From Candidatus Puniceispirillum sp. (lineage in GTDB: Bacteria > Pseudomonadota > Alphaproteobacteria > Puniceispirillales > Puniceispirillaceae), in NCBI GenBank assembly GCA_028382965.1, contig JAOEUK010000002.1:124001-188000 (forward strand): DNA of 64,000 nt, written 5' to 3'. The notes below the pieces were generated by a model, which had not been told where the DNA came from, did not search any database, and saw nothing but the letters and a program-made list of their open reading frames with translations. The translations under genes and the position numbers were made by a program. Below, one piece after another: positions 1 to 10,717 of the stretch (its first letter is position 1; each line of letters opens with the position of its first letter).

Positions 1-74
1 ACGAGTAAAATTATTTTGATTAATATACCTGTTTTTAACTTCACGTTGTGCTGCAAATAAACGAGGGGGTCTTC

Positions 75-770
75 ATGTCGGAGCATCACATCCTGGTCAT
101 CGATGATGATGAACGTCTTCGTCTTCTTCTACGCCGTTTTCTTGAGGAAAGCGGATTTCGTGTTACTGATGCTTGCAATGCCAGTGAAGCGCGAAAAATC
201 CTAGCAGGTATAGCCTTTGACCTTTTAGTTATTGATATCATGATGCCAGGAGAAACAGGACTTGAGTTTTTGACTGACATTCGAAAGGAAAATCCTGTAC
301 CTGCACTATTTTTGACCGCTATGTCTGATACGGAAAATCGAATTGAAGGCTTAGAGGTAGGCGCAGATGACTATATGTCAAAACCTTTTGAACCTCGCGA
401 GCTTGTACTCCGAATAAAAAGAATACTACAACGCAAACTTACCAATGAGCCCGACAACATGCAGATCATGTTTGGGCCTTTTCATTTTGACCCTAACACC
501 GCCATGCTGTCAAAGTCAGGTAATCGAATTCATATCACAACTGCTGAGCAGCAGTTGCTAATGAGTTTTGGAAAGCGACCAAATCAGATCCTGTCACGTG
601 ATGATCTTGGCGCTGCACTTGATGGACGTATGGAAGGAAGGTCAATTGATGTTGCAGTTGCTAGGCTGCGCCGTAAATTGGAGCCAAATCCGCGGCATCC
701 AGTCTATTTGCAAACTGTCCGTAATCAAGGCTGGATATTGCGCACCGACACCACATTAACGATGCGTTAG
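75..770 (+). CDS. OmpR-family two-component response regulator
   Basis: ORF 48..770; receiver domain (VIDDDERLR, DLLVIDIMMPGETG, K in MSKPFEP) plus winged-helix C-terminus; likely start at internal ATG 75 (MSEHHILVIDDD). Confidence 0.9.
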   Translation: MSEHHILVIDDDERLRLLLRRFLEESGFRVTDACNASEARKILAGIAFDLLVIDIMMPGETGLEFLTDIRKENPVPALFLTAMSDTENRIEGLEVGADDYMSKPFEPRELVLRIKRILQRKLTNEPDNMQIMFGPFHFDPNTAMLSKSGNRIHITTAEQQLLMSFGKRPNQILSRDDLGAALDGRMEGRSIDVAVARLRRKLEPNPRHPVYLQTVRNQGWILRTDTTLTMR

Positions 771-782
771 GCTTATATTTCC

Positions 783-2102
783 ATGCAGTTACGCGAATTT
801 CTTCCAAAAACCCTGTTTGGGCGAATGCTATCAATCATCCTTGTCCCAATGATTTTTGTGCAGATTATTACTGTTTTTATCTTTTACGAACGCCACTGGG
901 ACACTGTCACCCGCCACATGGCGCAAAACCTTGCTGGTGAGATAGCCTTATTAGTCAGCAACATTGGTTCAAGACCCGATAAATTTACTATTGAAACCAT
1001 AACTGCCAAAGGTGCCCAATATTTCAACTTTCCAATTTATTTCCGAGAAGGTGATCTTCTGCCAACTATTCCTGTTGCCCCTCCCGAAACATATGCAGAA
1101 ACTATGTTACGACGTGAACTAAAACGACAGGTTAAACAAGCGTGGCGTCTTGACACTAGCAGTAATGAAAATTTAATTTTTGTTGATTTAGAAGTAGCAA
1201 ATGGTGTCCTTCGGATCTATGCAAGCCGAAAGCGTATTTTTAGTTCTACCAGTTGGACATTTATAGGCTGGACAGTGAGCAGTTCAATTATTCTTTTTGC
1301 TATCGCTCTAATGTTTCTTCGTGGTCAAGTTCGCCCTATTCACCGTTTGGCAAACGCAGCACGGCAGCTTGGCTTAGGCCGCACTGCACCTGATTACCGG
1401 TTAGAGGGTGCACGTGAAGTTCGTCTTGCTGGCCGGGCTTTTCAAGCCATGCGACATCGTATCATGCGGCAAGTAAATGAACGCACAGAGATGTTAGCTG
1501 GAGTTAGCCATGATTTAAGAACGCCCCTTACCCGCATTCGCCTCCAATTGGCATTAATGAAAGAGAGCGTTGACACAAAAGCCATCATAAATGATCTTAG
1601 TGAAATGGAAGAAATGATTGGCGGGTATATTGCATTCGTAGCAGGTGAAGGCGAGGAAGCACCCCAAGATATTGCCATTAATTTATTACTTGAGCGGCTT
1701 GTCACACAAGCCCAAAAAAGCCACAAATTTGATATCACACTCTTACCTGTAAAGGACGAAGTTCCAGTTTTCCCAATGCGGAGAAATGCCATTCAAAGAG
1801 CTTTCTCAAATATTATTTCTAACGCCATACGCTATTCTTCAAAATCTATAGTTACCATTCAACTGCGTAATGATGAACTAATTCTCACTTTTGATGATGA
1901 TGGTGCAGGCATCCCAAAGGAGCGTAGAGCCGATGCAATTCGTCCCTTTATTCGGCTTGAAGAATCTAGAAATAGACGCACTGGTGGTGCTGGCCTCGGC
2001 TTGTCAATTACCAGTGATATTATACATAGCCATGGAGGTGAACTAACCCTCGCCGACTCTGATCTCGGGGGGCTTCGCGTTTTAGTTAAATTGCCAATCT
2101 AG
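783..2102 (+). CDS. EnvZ-like sensor histidine kinase
   Basis: HAMP region, H-box GVSHDLRTPLTRIRLQL, N-box NIISNAIRYS, G-boxes DDDGAGIP and GGAGLGLSI; directly downstream of the response regulator. Confidence 0.9.
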   Translation: MQLREFLPKTLFGRMLSIILVPMIFVQIITVFIFYERHWDTVTRHMAQNLAGEIALLVSNIGSRPDKFTIETITAKGAQYFNFPIYFREGDLLPTIPVAPPETYAETMLRRELKRQVKQAWRLDTSSNENLIFVDLEVANGVLRIYASRKRIFSSTSWTFIGWTVSSSIILFAIALMFLRGQVRPIHRLANAARQLGLGRTAPDYRLEGAREVRLAGRAFQAMRHRIMRQVNERTEMLAGVSHDLRTPLTRIRLQLALMKESVDTKAIINDLSEMEEMIGGYIAFVAGEGEEAPQDIAINLLLERLVTQAQKSHKFDITLLPVKDEVPVFPMRRNAIQRAFSNIISNAIRYSSKSIVTIQLRNDELILTFDDDGAGIPKERRADAIRPFIRLEESRNRRTGGAGLGLSITSDIIHSHGGELTLADSDLGGLRVLVKLPI

Positions 2103-2125
2103 AAGTAAAGGCTAAAACAAAGTGA

Positions 2126-2464
2126 TTAAAACATTTTACTGCCATTAGGGACTTGTTTCTCAGGCACAACAAGCACCACCTCGCCACCTAAATCAGGCAC
2201 ACCAAGAGTTAAAACTTCAGACACAAATGGTCCAATCTGGCGCGGTGGAAAATTCACCACTGCCATAACCTGCTTTCCTACCAAATGATCTAATTGATAA
2301 TGAGTGGTAATCTGCGCTGAGGATTTTCGTCGTCCAAGTGATCCACCAAAATCAATCTCCAACTTTACAGCCGATTTACGGGCTTCAGGAAACAAATTTG
2401 CTGCAACAATGGTACCGCAGCGTATATCCAATTTTAGAAAATCATCAAATAAAACTTCAGTCAT
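2126..2464 (-). CDS. csaA: CsaA-like tRNA-binding-domain chaperone
   Basis: From internal Met: MTEVLFDDFLKLDIRCGTIVAANLFPEARKSAVKLEIDFG...SAQITTHY, typical of the CsaA/tRNA-binding OB fold. Confidence 0.85.
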   Translation of the reverse strand: MTEVLFDDFLKLDIRCGTIVAANLFPEARKSAVKLEIDFGGSLGRRKSSAQITTHYQLDHLVGKQVMAVVNFPPRQIGPFVSEVLTLGVPDLGGEVVLVVPEKQVPNGSKMF

Positions 2465-3137
2465 TATCTTCACCATAGCGACCATCATCTTGTCCATTCT
2501 CATTTGAGTTCTGGCCGGACTGACTCTCCAAAGCAAATACACGCAAACTAGTGCACCATTCTTCAGCTGTGGACATTCGTTGGTCAAGCATCTTCATAGT
2601 AGCGGCAAGGTCAGGGCTATCATCCTTCATCCACACACGAGACGTTAACAAAAAAACACCCGCAACACCCTTTACCCTTAACATGCCTTTTAGGCCATTC
2701 GCAGGATCACCTGATATCATTAGAATACGTCGTATCGCAGCTTCGAGGCCATCTAGTAGCCGGACTGCCAACTCAGGATGGCGGCGTGCAGACTTATTCA
2801 ACTGGTCAATTTGGCGACGGAAGGGCCCATAAGTTTCAAAGCGATGCAAGAGACCCTCAATAATTTTTTCACGGATTGATACCTCGCCAGCATCTGCAAT
2901 ATCGTGATAGGCTTCAAGTATAGATTGGCAATCCAACGCAGCCATTTTAGCTAAAACAAGACTTTGAACACTCCCCACGAGCGCCGAAGCAAACCGTTGG
3001 TCAATACCTACCATATCGGCAACAGCATCAAATTTTATCTGATCAAGCCGTTGATTTTCCAGAAGAGCCCAAGCCGCATCGGCAAGCCTAACCATCTTTT
3101 CATAATTTAATCCTGGTGTTTTAGTATTCAGCGACAT
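2457..3137 (-). CDS. TetR/COQ9-like protein
   Basis: 226 aa; N-terminal HTH-like segment, C-terminal COQ9-like helices (TSRVWMKDDSPDLAATMKMLDQRM). Confidence 0.55.
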   Translation of the reverse strand: MSLNTKTPGLNYEKMVRLADAAWALLENQRLDQIKFDAVADMVGIDQRFASALVGSVQSLVLAKMAALDCQSILEAYHDIADAGEVSIREKIIEGLLHRFETYGPFRRQIDQLNKSARRHPELAVRLLDGLEAAIRRILMISGDPANGLKGMLRVKGVAGVFLLTSRVWMKDDSPDLAATMKMLDQRMSTAEEWCTSLRVFALESQSGQNSNENGQDDGRYGEDND

Positions 3138-3269
3138 CTAATAGCCTTCTCACCATTACGCTATAAAACGTAGGTTTCAACGCACCACATTCTTTCAAAA
3201 TGAACCGTAGCACAAAAACCGTCCTAAGATAGACCACAGTCACTTCATTAACCCGTCGGGCAATTTGAA

Positions 3270-4088
3270 TTACTCACCAAGTGCGACTGATCTTGCTCTT
3301 GCAGCTTCTATCGCTTTCGTCATTAATGCATAAAGCCCGTCTTTAGCCATCAAAACTGATAGCGCTGCCTCAGTCGTCCCACCTTTGCTTGTCACATTTT
3401 CACGTAAAGTTGCAGGCGGTATATCTACTGCCGCCATTAATGCCCCAGCCCCACACACAGTCGCCTTTGCCAGATCCTTTGCCAATGCATCAGGCAACCC
3501 AGCCTCAACCCCAGCCGCACTCATCGCGTCAGCCAGCAAAAAAACATAAGCTGGGCCGGACCCAGATACCGCAGTTACTGCATCCATTAACCCCTCATCG
3601 TCAAGAAGCACCACGTCACCAACCGCAGATAATAATTGGCGCGCTAAATCACGCGAAACGGCAGGTGCAGCTCCGTATAGTGCCGTTATACCTTTGCCAA
3701 TTGCTGCCGGCGTATTAGGCATTGCACGGAGTACAACTGCATCTGCACCAAGACGCTGCTTTAACCAGCTAGTTGAAATACCTGCAGCAATCGACAAGTA
3801 GGCACTACTGGTGTTGGTCATTGCACCCAAAACGTTCAGTGCTTCGTCCATTATTTGTGGTTTAACTGCTAAAACAGTCATCGTACTGGCCAGTACATTA
3901 TCCGAAATGGCGCTCGCACAATCTGAGTATAGCTTCACACGCGGCTCATTTGTAAGCCAGCCAAGATGCTTCTGGTCAGGCTCGATAATAATGAACCGTG
4001 CATGAAGAGAGAGATCATTAAGCCAGCCCTTCAGCATCGCGCTTCCCATCTTACCACATCCAATCAGCGTTATTTGATATTCAGCCAT
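3270..4088 (-). CDS. proC: pyrroline-5-carboxylate reductase
   Basis: GCGKMGSAMLKGWL, AVKPQ, MPNTPAAIGKG, AVSGSGPAYVFLLADAM, VTSKGGTTEAAL. Confidence 0.95.
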   Translation of the reverse strand: MAEYQITLIGCGKMGSAMLKGWLNDLSLHARFIIIEPDQKHLGWLTNEPRVKLYSDCASAISDNVLASTMTVLAVKPQIMDEALNVLGAMTNTSSAYLSIAAGISTSWLKQRLGADAVVLRAMPNTPAAIGKGITALYGAAPAVSRDLARQLLSAVGDVVLLDDEGLMDAVTAVSGSGPAYVFLLADAMSAAGVEAGLPDALAKDLAKATVCGAGALMAAVDIPPATLRENVTSKGGTTEAALSVLMAKDGLYALMTKAIEAARARSVALGE

Positions 4089-4093
4089 AAAAT

Positions 4094-4597
4094 TTAAGCC
4101 TCACCTTCAGTCATGAAAGAAGCTGCAGCGGCCGCATCATCTGCTGACAATTGATTGTGTGCCACTTGATAGATCGATGGAAAACAATATTCACATTCAC
4201 CAAGCATAATATCAACAACATCTTCGATCTGCTCAGGTGTTGCTCCCCCAGCACCACGAAGTGGCAGTGTATGCCTCAGCTCCAACTCACCAGTGCCAAT
4301 ATCAAGCGCAAGGTGCCCCATGAAGATCTGTTGGTTCATCAATGCCGCCAACAAGGCTATTTCGCCAAGCCGACCCTCCTCACATTGAATATCAATGCGG
4401 CATGTCACCTGCATTGCCTCTTCATTGTGCCGCCACGTAACAGCTAGCTGATAATCACACCATTTGCCTGGCACCTCGACAAGCACCGCATTTTCTGCGC
4501 GCCGTTGCAGCAACCAATCCTGGTTAGTTACAAATTGGGTAACAAGTTCGATAGGATTGCCAAGAAGAATGTTATGCTGATTTTGGCTGGGTGCCAT
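4094..4597 (-). CDS. YbjN domain-containing protein
   Basis: VEVPGKWCDYQLAVTWR, LRHTLPLRGAGGATPEQIEDVVDIMLGECE; adjacent to proC. Start uncertain (ORF opens at 4675). Confidence 0.75.
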   Translation of the reverse strand: MAPSQNQHNILLGNPIELVTQFVTNQDWLLQRRAENAVLVEVPGKWCDYQLAVTWRHNEEAMQVTCRIDIQCEEGRLGEIALLAALMNQQIFMGHLALDIGTGELELRHTLPLRGAGGATPEQIEDVVDIMLGECEYCFPSIYQVAHNQLSADDAAAAASFMTEGEA

Positions 4598-4781
4598 AGC
4601 GACAGGTTCCAAAATATGGCTTTGGCGTAATTGCCAACCAACTTTTTTATAAAGTGCCAAATTTGTAGAACCCAATCAATCTAATTCAACACAATATTTT
4701 GTGCGTCCACCACCCAACACACACATGAATTAGTGTTTTTCCTCAATTTCCGCTGATTCGCAGCAATTTTAATCAAGTTCA

Positions 4782-5090
4782 TTATTTAATGCTCTTTTTT
4801 GTTGCCCTCTTACGTTTTGGTGTCTCTTTCGCCTCGGCCGTTGATTTGTCTTGCGACTCGGCCTTCGGCCACTCAGTCGACTCAAGAAAGGTAAGGCGTG
4901 CGGCAAGGGCTTCGTGACGAGTACGCAGAGCGTCAAACTCTTCACGCGTCACAAGGCCATGCGTGTTAAGGCTGCGTTCTATACGCTGACGGATCAAATT
5001 ATCAACCTCTTCTCGCACCCCACCAAACGCAGATGCAGCTCCATTTGCCATTATCGCAAGGTCTCCCATAAAATTTGAACGCGGCGCCAT
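4782..5090 (-). CDS. UbiK/BMFP-family accessory factor
   Basis: GGVREEVDNLIRQRIERSLNTHGLVTREEFDALRTRHEALAARLTFLE is the typical BMFP coiled coil. Confidence 0.75.
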   Translation of the reverse strand: MAPRSNFMGDLAIMANGAASAFGGVREEVDNLIRQRIERSLNTHGLVTREEFDALRTRHEALAARLTFLESTEWPKAESQDKSTAEAKETPKRKRATKKSIK

Positions 5091-5313
5091 AATTCATCTC
5101 CTAAAAATTTTCACACTGAAGTCTTTGATAAAGCGATTACTATCGACATCATCTTTTCTTGCCACATATGTTTCTTATCATAAACAATATGATTAGAGTA
5201 ATATTGCAATGGATTTTGGCATAATAAAATAAATTCCTGCCTGAAAATTAAAGTCAAAGTAGCTTGGAAATATACCCGTAAATGAATTTGCTAAAAAATC
5301 AGAGAGACGCCCC

Positions 5314-6153
5314 ATGATTAAAGAGACGGCACCTATTGAATTTTTATACAGCGCCATAATACTGCCTGAATTCAATATTTTCGCCATTCAAATTGGTGAC
5401 TTTGGCATCCGCTGGTACGCACTTTCCTACATAGCTGGGTTGCTGATAGGTATCTATATATTGCGGCGCGAAACGCGATTACCAAAATCTTTAATGACTC
5501 CAGATCAAATAGACCATCTTTTCAACTATTTGCTGGTAGGTATTATTATTGGTGGGCGGCTTGGCTATATTCTATTTTACAATGCGGCTTTTTATCTCTC
5601 AAACCCATTATCAATTTTTCGGCTGTGGGAAGGCGGCATGTCTTTCCATGGCGCCCTGATTGGGGTTGGTCTCTCACTTTTTGTCATGGCTCGACGCAAT
5701 GATCTTCCATTTCGAGCATTAAGTGATAGGGTTGCTATGGTAGCCCCAATTGGCTTGTTTCTGGGGCGCTTGTCCAATTTTATTAATGGCGAGCTTTATG
5801 GCCGCATTACAACTGTGCCATGGGCAATGATCTTCCCCCATAGTGACCTCCAGCCGCGGCATCCAAGCCAGCTATATGAGGCTGGCCTAGAGGGCGCTCT
5901 GTTGGGCCTTGTAATGTATATCTTGTTGAGGAAGAACTGGCTTGATAGTTTAGGGCGCTTAACCGGCGTGTTTTTATGCGGCTATGGTTTGGCGCGATTT
6001 CTTGTCGAGACCGTTCGGCAACCCGATGCGCACATCGGCCTTTTTGCAGGCGGCATTAGCATCGGACAAATCTTATCATTGCCAATGATACTATTTGGAT
6101 TTTATTTGCTACTTCAGAGTTGGCGTCAGGAGCAAAATCATGGCAAACTATAA
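5314..6153 (+). CDS. lgt: prolipoprotein diacylglyceryl transferase
   Basis: GGRLGYILFYN, WEGGMSFHGALIG, GRLSNFINGELYGR, PRHPSQLYEAGLEG. Confidence 0.95.
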   Translation: MIKETAPIEFLYSAIILPEFNIFAIQIGDFGIRWYALSYIAGLLIGIYILRRETRLPKSLMTPDQIDHLFNYLLVGIIIGGRLGYILFYNAAFYLSNPLSIFRLWEGGMSFHGALIGVGLSLFVMARRNDLPFRALSDRVAMVAPIGLFLGRLSNFINGELYGRITTVPWAMIFPHSDLQPRHPSQLYEAGLEGALLGLVMYILLRKNWLDSLGRLTGVFLCGYGLARFLVETVRQPDAHIGLFAGGISIGQILSLPMILFGFYLLLQSWRQEQNHGKL

Positions 6154-7297
6154 GTCTAAAAGTACGCAGCATAAAACTGCGTTGTTTGACTATATAGCTG
6201 CCAAAATTATTGAAGATGGTCCTATTTCGCTCGCCAGCTACCTCAGCCTTGCACTTAGTGATCCAAGTTATGGATACTATCAGAAAAAAGATCCATTTGG
6301 AGAAACAGGAGATTTCACAACTGCACCTGAAATTTCAGGCTTATTTGGAGAAATGTGTGGGCTTTATTTTGCTCACATAATCGAATTATCAGAATTAAAA
6401 GATCCATCCATACTCGAACTTGGCCCAGGACGCGGTAGTTTGATGGCAGATATGCGACATGCCTGGCGGCAGGTTAAGCCATCACTCTTGACAGCAGATT
6501 TACACCTGGTTGAAAACAGTTATAAACTTCGACAATTACAAAAAGCCAAATTAGCAGGTGCTAATCTTCATTTTCATGACGATTTGAAGTCGTTGCCGCC
6601 ATATCCCATCTTTGCTGTTGCCAATGAGTTTTTTGATGCTCTGCCAATAGCACAGGCTATTTGGCGCGAAAATGACAGTAAAACCTCCGGTGTTTGGCGA
6701 CACCGATTGATCGGACTTAGTGATGGCAAGCTTGGTTTTGTAGATGGACCACCACTAAACACTTCGCAATTGCAAGATTGGTCGCTCGCTTTACCAAAAG
6801 AATTTGGACATAGAGACGGTGCAATAGCGGAACATTGCCCACTGGCATCCGTTTACGCAGAAAAAATTGCCTATCATCTCGTCACCTATGGTGGCGCATG
6901 CCTAATAATTGATTACGGCTATAAGGGGCAAAGTTGTGATACCCTTCAAGCAATTGCCAATCACCAAGCAGTCGACATATTTTACCAACCAGGAAACGCA
7001 GATGTATCACATTGGGTCGATTTTAGTGCGCTCAGTCAAACAATTAAAGAGGCTGGAGCGCGTCTCATAGGTCCTGTAACCCAAAGTGAGTTTCTGCAGG
7101 AAATCGGTATTATCCAACGCGCAGAAACCTTAGCAAAATTAGCTGACAATAAAACCCGCCGCAGCCTATTTGCAGCGGTTGACAGGCTTATCAGTAATCA
7201 ACAAATGGGATCCGCTTTCAAGGTAGCTCTGTTACTGCCACCAGGCACCGGAACTCCTCCTGGTTTTTTTTCTAATGGTGGGACAACAAATTTGTAA
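6140..7297 (+). CDS. MidA/NDUFAF7-like SAM-dependent methyltransferase
   Basis: GPISLASYLSLALSDPSYGYY, GDFTTAPEISGLFGEM, ELGPGRGSLMADM; overlaps the lgt end by 14 nt. Confidence 0.9.
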   Translation: MANYKSKSTQHKTALFDYIAAKIIEDGPISLASYLSLALSDPSYGYYQKKDPFGETGDFTTAPEISGLFGEMCGLYFAHIIELSELKDPSILELGPGRGSLMADMRHAWRQVKPSLLTADLHLVENSYKLRQLQKAKLAGANLHFHDDLKSLPPYPIFAVANEFFDALPIAQAIWRENDSKTSGVWRHRLIGLSDGKLGFVDGPPLNTSQLQDWSLALPKEFGHRDGAIAEHCPLASVYAEKIAYHLVTYGGACLIIDYGYKGQSCDTLQAIANHQAVDIFYQPGNADVSHWVDFSALSQTIKEAGARLIGPVTQSEFLQEIGIIQRAETLAKLADNKTRRSLFAAVDRLISNQQMGSAFKVALLLPPGTGTPPGFFSNGGTTNL

Positions 7298-8148
7298 TGA
7301 CTCTCAACAAACCAATAAGCATCGTGCCATGTTTTCAACATCAGCAATGGCAGAAAAAAAGGGAGTCTGGATTACAGATTCGCCATGGATTTTTTACAGC
7401 AGGTGGTGGCGTCAGTTCGGGACTCTATAAAAGTTTAAACTGCGGCTTTGGATCAAACGATGATCAACTGTTGATCGCTAAAAACCGTAAGCTGGTCGCA
7501 ACTAGCCTTGGTTTTAGCTCCAACCAGATGGTAGGACTACGCCAGGTCCACTCAGCAACCAGTATTTTAATTGACGCTGAAAGTGATAAAAGAATTGATG
7601 AACGTGCTGAGGCTGATGCCATGGTCACAAGAACACCTAATATTGCACTTTCTATTTTGACTGCGGATTGCGTGCCAGTGCTTTTTGTAGCGCCCTCTTT
7701 TGGTTTGGTTGGAGCCGCTCATGCCGGGTGGCGAGGGGCAGTGAACGGTGTTCTTGAGTCAACCATCGCAATGATGGTCAAACTAGGTGCAAAACCTCAG
7801 CAAATAGAAGCTGTGATTGGCCCAGCCATACAACAAGCGAGCTATCAAGTTGGCAGTGATTTGCGTGACTATGTTCTGAAATACCACTCGGATGCCGAAA
7901 TATATTTTGAAAGTGACGTAAACAGAAAATACCGTTTTGATTTACCAGGTTTCATCAAATGGCGCCTTAATTTGGCTGGCCTATTACAAATCGAAAACCT
8001 TGGCATTGATACATATGGCGAATCATCAAATTTATTTTCTCATCGCAAAGCAACCCATGCGGCATTAAATGACACCGGTCGTCAAATCTCCGTTATTGGC
8101 CTTTTGTCAGAACATCTGACTGAAGCCACGCAAAAGGACCACTTATAA
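7297..8148 (+). CDS. pgeF: peptidoglycan editing factor PgeF (laccase domain)
   Basis: RHGFFTAGGGVSSGLYKSLNC, LTADCVPVLF, GAAHAGWRGAVNGV, IGPAIQQASYQV. Confidence 0.9.
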   Translation: MTLNKPISIVPCFQHQQWQKKRESGLQIRHGFFTAGGGVSSGLYKSLNCGFGSNDDQLLIAKNRKLVATSLGFSSNQMVGLRQVHSATSILIDAESDKRIDERAEADAMVTRTPNIALSILTADCVPVLFVAPSFGLVGAAHAGWRGAVNGVLESTIAMMVKLGAKPQQIEAVIGPAIQQASYQVGSDLRDYVLKYHSDAEIYFESDVNRKYRFDLPGFIKWRLNLAGLLQIENLGIDTYGESSNLFSHRKATHAALNDTGRQISVIGLLSEHLTEATQKDHL

Positions 8149-8216
8149 TGCCACATCTCTATATTTTCCTTGGACTGATGTTTGTTGCTTTGCTGGCATC
8201 GTGCATCATCGCTTGA
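8148..8216 (+). CDS. putative 22-aa lipoprotein-like microprotein
   Basis: ATG overlaps the pgeF stop (TAATG at 8146-8150). Translation MPHLYIFLGLMFVALLASCIIA* has a hydrophobic stretch ending in the lipobox-like LASC. Below the ORF-track length cut-off. Confidence 0.35.
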   Translation: MPHLYIFLGLMFVALLASCIIA

Positions 8217-8330
8217 ACGAGACATGCCAATTTTTAAACAAATACGAGCTTATCTTCTTGCCCCGCTGATCGCTGATTGCTATAGCAAGGCTTGCGTAAT
8301 TTAAGATTGTCTCATACAGGTTTTGCACGA

Positions 8331-9260
8331 ATGAAGATTTTATCTTGCAATAGTAACAGACCCCTCTCAGAGGCAATTGCTACTTATTTGGACTCCCCTC
8401 TCACTCAAGCTGACGTTAAACGATTTGCCGATATGGAAGTTTTTGTCGAAATTGGCGAAAACGTTCGAGGTGAAGATGTATTTGTTGTGCAATCAACCTG
8501 TTTTCCTGCCAATGACAACGTAATGGAATTATTGGTTGCTTTAGATGCGCTCCGCCGAGGTTCTGCCCGCCGAATAACCGCTGTCATTCCTTATTATGGC
8601 TACGCACGTCAAGACCGCAAATCTGGTCCACGCACACCAATTTCAGCTAAATTGCTCGCTAACCTTATCACTTCGGCAGGAGCTGATCGAGTTTTAACCA
8701 TTGATCTTCATGCTGGTCAAATTCAAGGTTTCTTTGACATTCCTACTGACAATCTATTTGCCGCACCCGTCTTTGTTAGCGATATAAAGAAACGATATGA
8801 CGGATCAAAGCTCATGATTGTATCTCCAGATGTTGGGGGTGTTGTCCGAGCGCGGTCCCTCGCCCGACGTCTAGAAGCAGATCTTGCCATAATCGACAAA
8901 CGTCGTCCAAAGGCTGGTGTTTCTGAAGTAATGAACATCATTGGAGATGTTGAAGAGCGCCATTGTATAATGGTTGATGACATTGTTGATTCAGGTGGAA
9001 CATTATGCAATGCCGCCGCTGCGCTTATGAAGGCCGGAGCGATCTCAGTTGACGCCTATGTCACGCACGGTGTGTTGTCCGGTGGTGCTGTTAGCCGAGT
9101 AGCTGCATCACCACTAAACTCTTTGGTAACAACTGACTCAATCCCAGCAACAGAAGCAGTCCGCGTTGCACGCAACATACGGCAACTATCGATCGCACCA
9201 CTTTTAGGCGAGGCAATGCTGCGGATCAATGAAGAGCGCTCAGTCTCAACGTTGTTTTAA
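8331..9260 (+). CDS. prs: ribose-phosphate pyrophosphokinase
   Basis: Internal start [55 protein letters not shown]. Confidence 0.95.
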   Translation: MKILSCNSNRPLSEAIATYLDSPLTQADVKRFADMEVFVEIGENVRGEDVFVVQSTCFPANDNVMELLVALDALRRGSARRITAVIPYYGYARQDRKSGPRTPISAKLLANLITSAGADRVLTIDLHAGQIQGFFDIPTDNLFAAPVFVSDIKKRYDGSKLMIVSPDVGGVVRARSLARRLEADLAIIDKRRPKAGVSEVMNIIGDVEERHCIMVDDIVDSGGTLCNAAAALMKAGAISVDAYVTHGVLSGGAVSRVAASPLNSLVTTDSIPATEAVRVARNIRQLSIAPLLGEAMLRINEERSVSTLF

Positions 9261-9383
9261 CAACTTAGGTGAATGGCTCATCAGACTTGTGAAAAGGCTT
9301 GTATTTTTGCAGTAATAAGCCTATTAATCCGCTGCCGTCCACCCCTGGAGGCGCGGCACATTGTTTTTTAAAAGGAGTTAACA

Positions 9384-10034
9384 ATGTCTGACAACACAAC
9401 CATTAGTGCTGAAAAGCGCGAACGGGTCGGTAAGGGGTCCGCCCGTGCGGTACGCCGTGCAGGTCGTGTCCCTGCCGTCATTTATGGCGACAAAAAGGAT
9501 CCGTTAGGAATAACACTGGAATCCCGTGAGATAAGTAAAATTGTTCATCAACCCGGTATATTTGGCAAATTGCTCGACATCCAGGTTGGCGGTGAAAAAA
9601 ATACCGTACTGACCCGTGACATCCAGTTTCACCCAGTAACCGAGTATGTCCTTCACATGGATTTCCTGCGTATATCTGGTTCGGCCAAGGTTGCTGTGGC
9701 GGTTGCTGTTGAATTTCTCAACCAAGATATTTGCCCTGGAATCAAGGCTGGAGGTGTGCTGAACGTTGTTCGTTATGAAATTGAACTATTGTGCCCTGCG
9801 ACAAAAATTCCAAATAAAATCACAGTGGACCTTGATGAGCTCAAGATAGGCGACTCTGTTCATATCAGCTCCATCGTACTCCCAGAGGGGGTAACAGCAA
9901 CAATTACAGATCGTGACTTCACCATTGCGACTATCGCCTCACCGGGGGGAGGTGTGAAGAACGAAGATGGTGAAGATGGAGAAATGACCGAAGGTGAGGA
10001 TTCAGCATCAGATAAAGAAGAATCTGGAGAATAG
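9384..10034 (+). CDS. rplY: 50S ribosomal protein L25/general stress protein Ctc
   Basis: RERVGKGSARAVRRAGRVPAVIYGDKKDPLGITL, acidic C-terminal tail. Confidence 0.93.
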   Translation: MSDNTTISAEKRERVGKGSARAVRRAGRVPAVIYGDKKDPLGITLESREISKIVHQPGIFGKLLDIQVGGEKNTVLTRDIQFHPVTEYVLHMDFLRISGSAKVAVAVAVEFLNQDICPGIKAGGVLNVVRYEIELLCPATKIPNKITVDLDELKIGDSVHISSIVLPEGVTATITDRDFTIATIASPGGGVKNEDGEDGEMTEGEDSASDKEESGE

Positions 10035-10067
10035 ACCTCAAGTTTTTTCAAACTGAACGGGTTGAGC

Positions 10068-10658
10068 ATGCGTTTATTTGCAGGACTAGGAAACCCCGGA
10101 TCAGCTTATGCCATGAACCGACACAATGTGGGGTTCATGGCAGTGGACCGTTTTGCCAACCAGAATAGTTTTTCACCATGGAGAAAAAAAGGAGCATCGC
10201 TAATAAGTGATGGTCAGATCGAATCCGAAAAGATCATCCTTGTGAAGCCACAAAGTTTTATGAATGGATCCGGCCTGCCTGTTGCTGAACTTGTTCGGTT
10301 TTACAAAATTGAGCCAAATGATGTGTTTGTGTTCCACGATGAGCTTGACCTTCCAGCTGGAAAATTACGTGTAAAAGCTAGCGGTGGCCACGGTGGCCAC
10401 AATGGCCTTCGTGATATTGACCGGCATATTGGGGTCAACTATTGGCGTGTCCGCATTGGTATTGGTCGCCCACCACATAACAATATGGTCGCAAAAGCAT
10501 GGGTGCTTGCCAATTTTAACAGTGATGAACAATCGGGTTGGCTTCACCGTCTACTGGATGCCATCGTTAATGAAGCAGGCAGGCTTTGCGAGCACGATGA
10601 CGGTGGGTTCATGAGTCGTGTTGCCTATCTTGCACCCGCACCTAAACAAAGAAGTTAG
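10068..10658 (+). CDS. pth: peptidyl-tRNA hydrolase
   Basis: AGLGNPGSAYAMNRHNVGFMAVD, KPQSFMNGSG, HDELDLPAGKLRVKASGGHGGHNGLRDI. Confidence 0.95.
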   Translation: MRLFAGLGNPGSAYAMNRHNVGFMAVDRFANQNSFSPWRKKGASLISDGQIESEKIILVKPQSFMNGSGLPVAELVRFYKIEPNDVFVFHDELDLPAGKLRVKASGGHGGHNGLRDIDRHIGVNYWRVRIGIGRPPHNNMVAKAWVLANFNSDEQSGWLHRLLDAIVNEAGRLCEHDDGGFMSRVAYLAPAPKQRS

Positions 10659-10717
10659 TGGCCCCCGAAACCAAGTAAATGACTATAAACCACAACCAAA
10701 GAACGGATTAATTAGAT

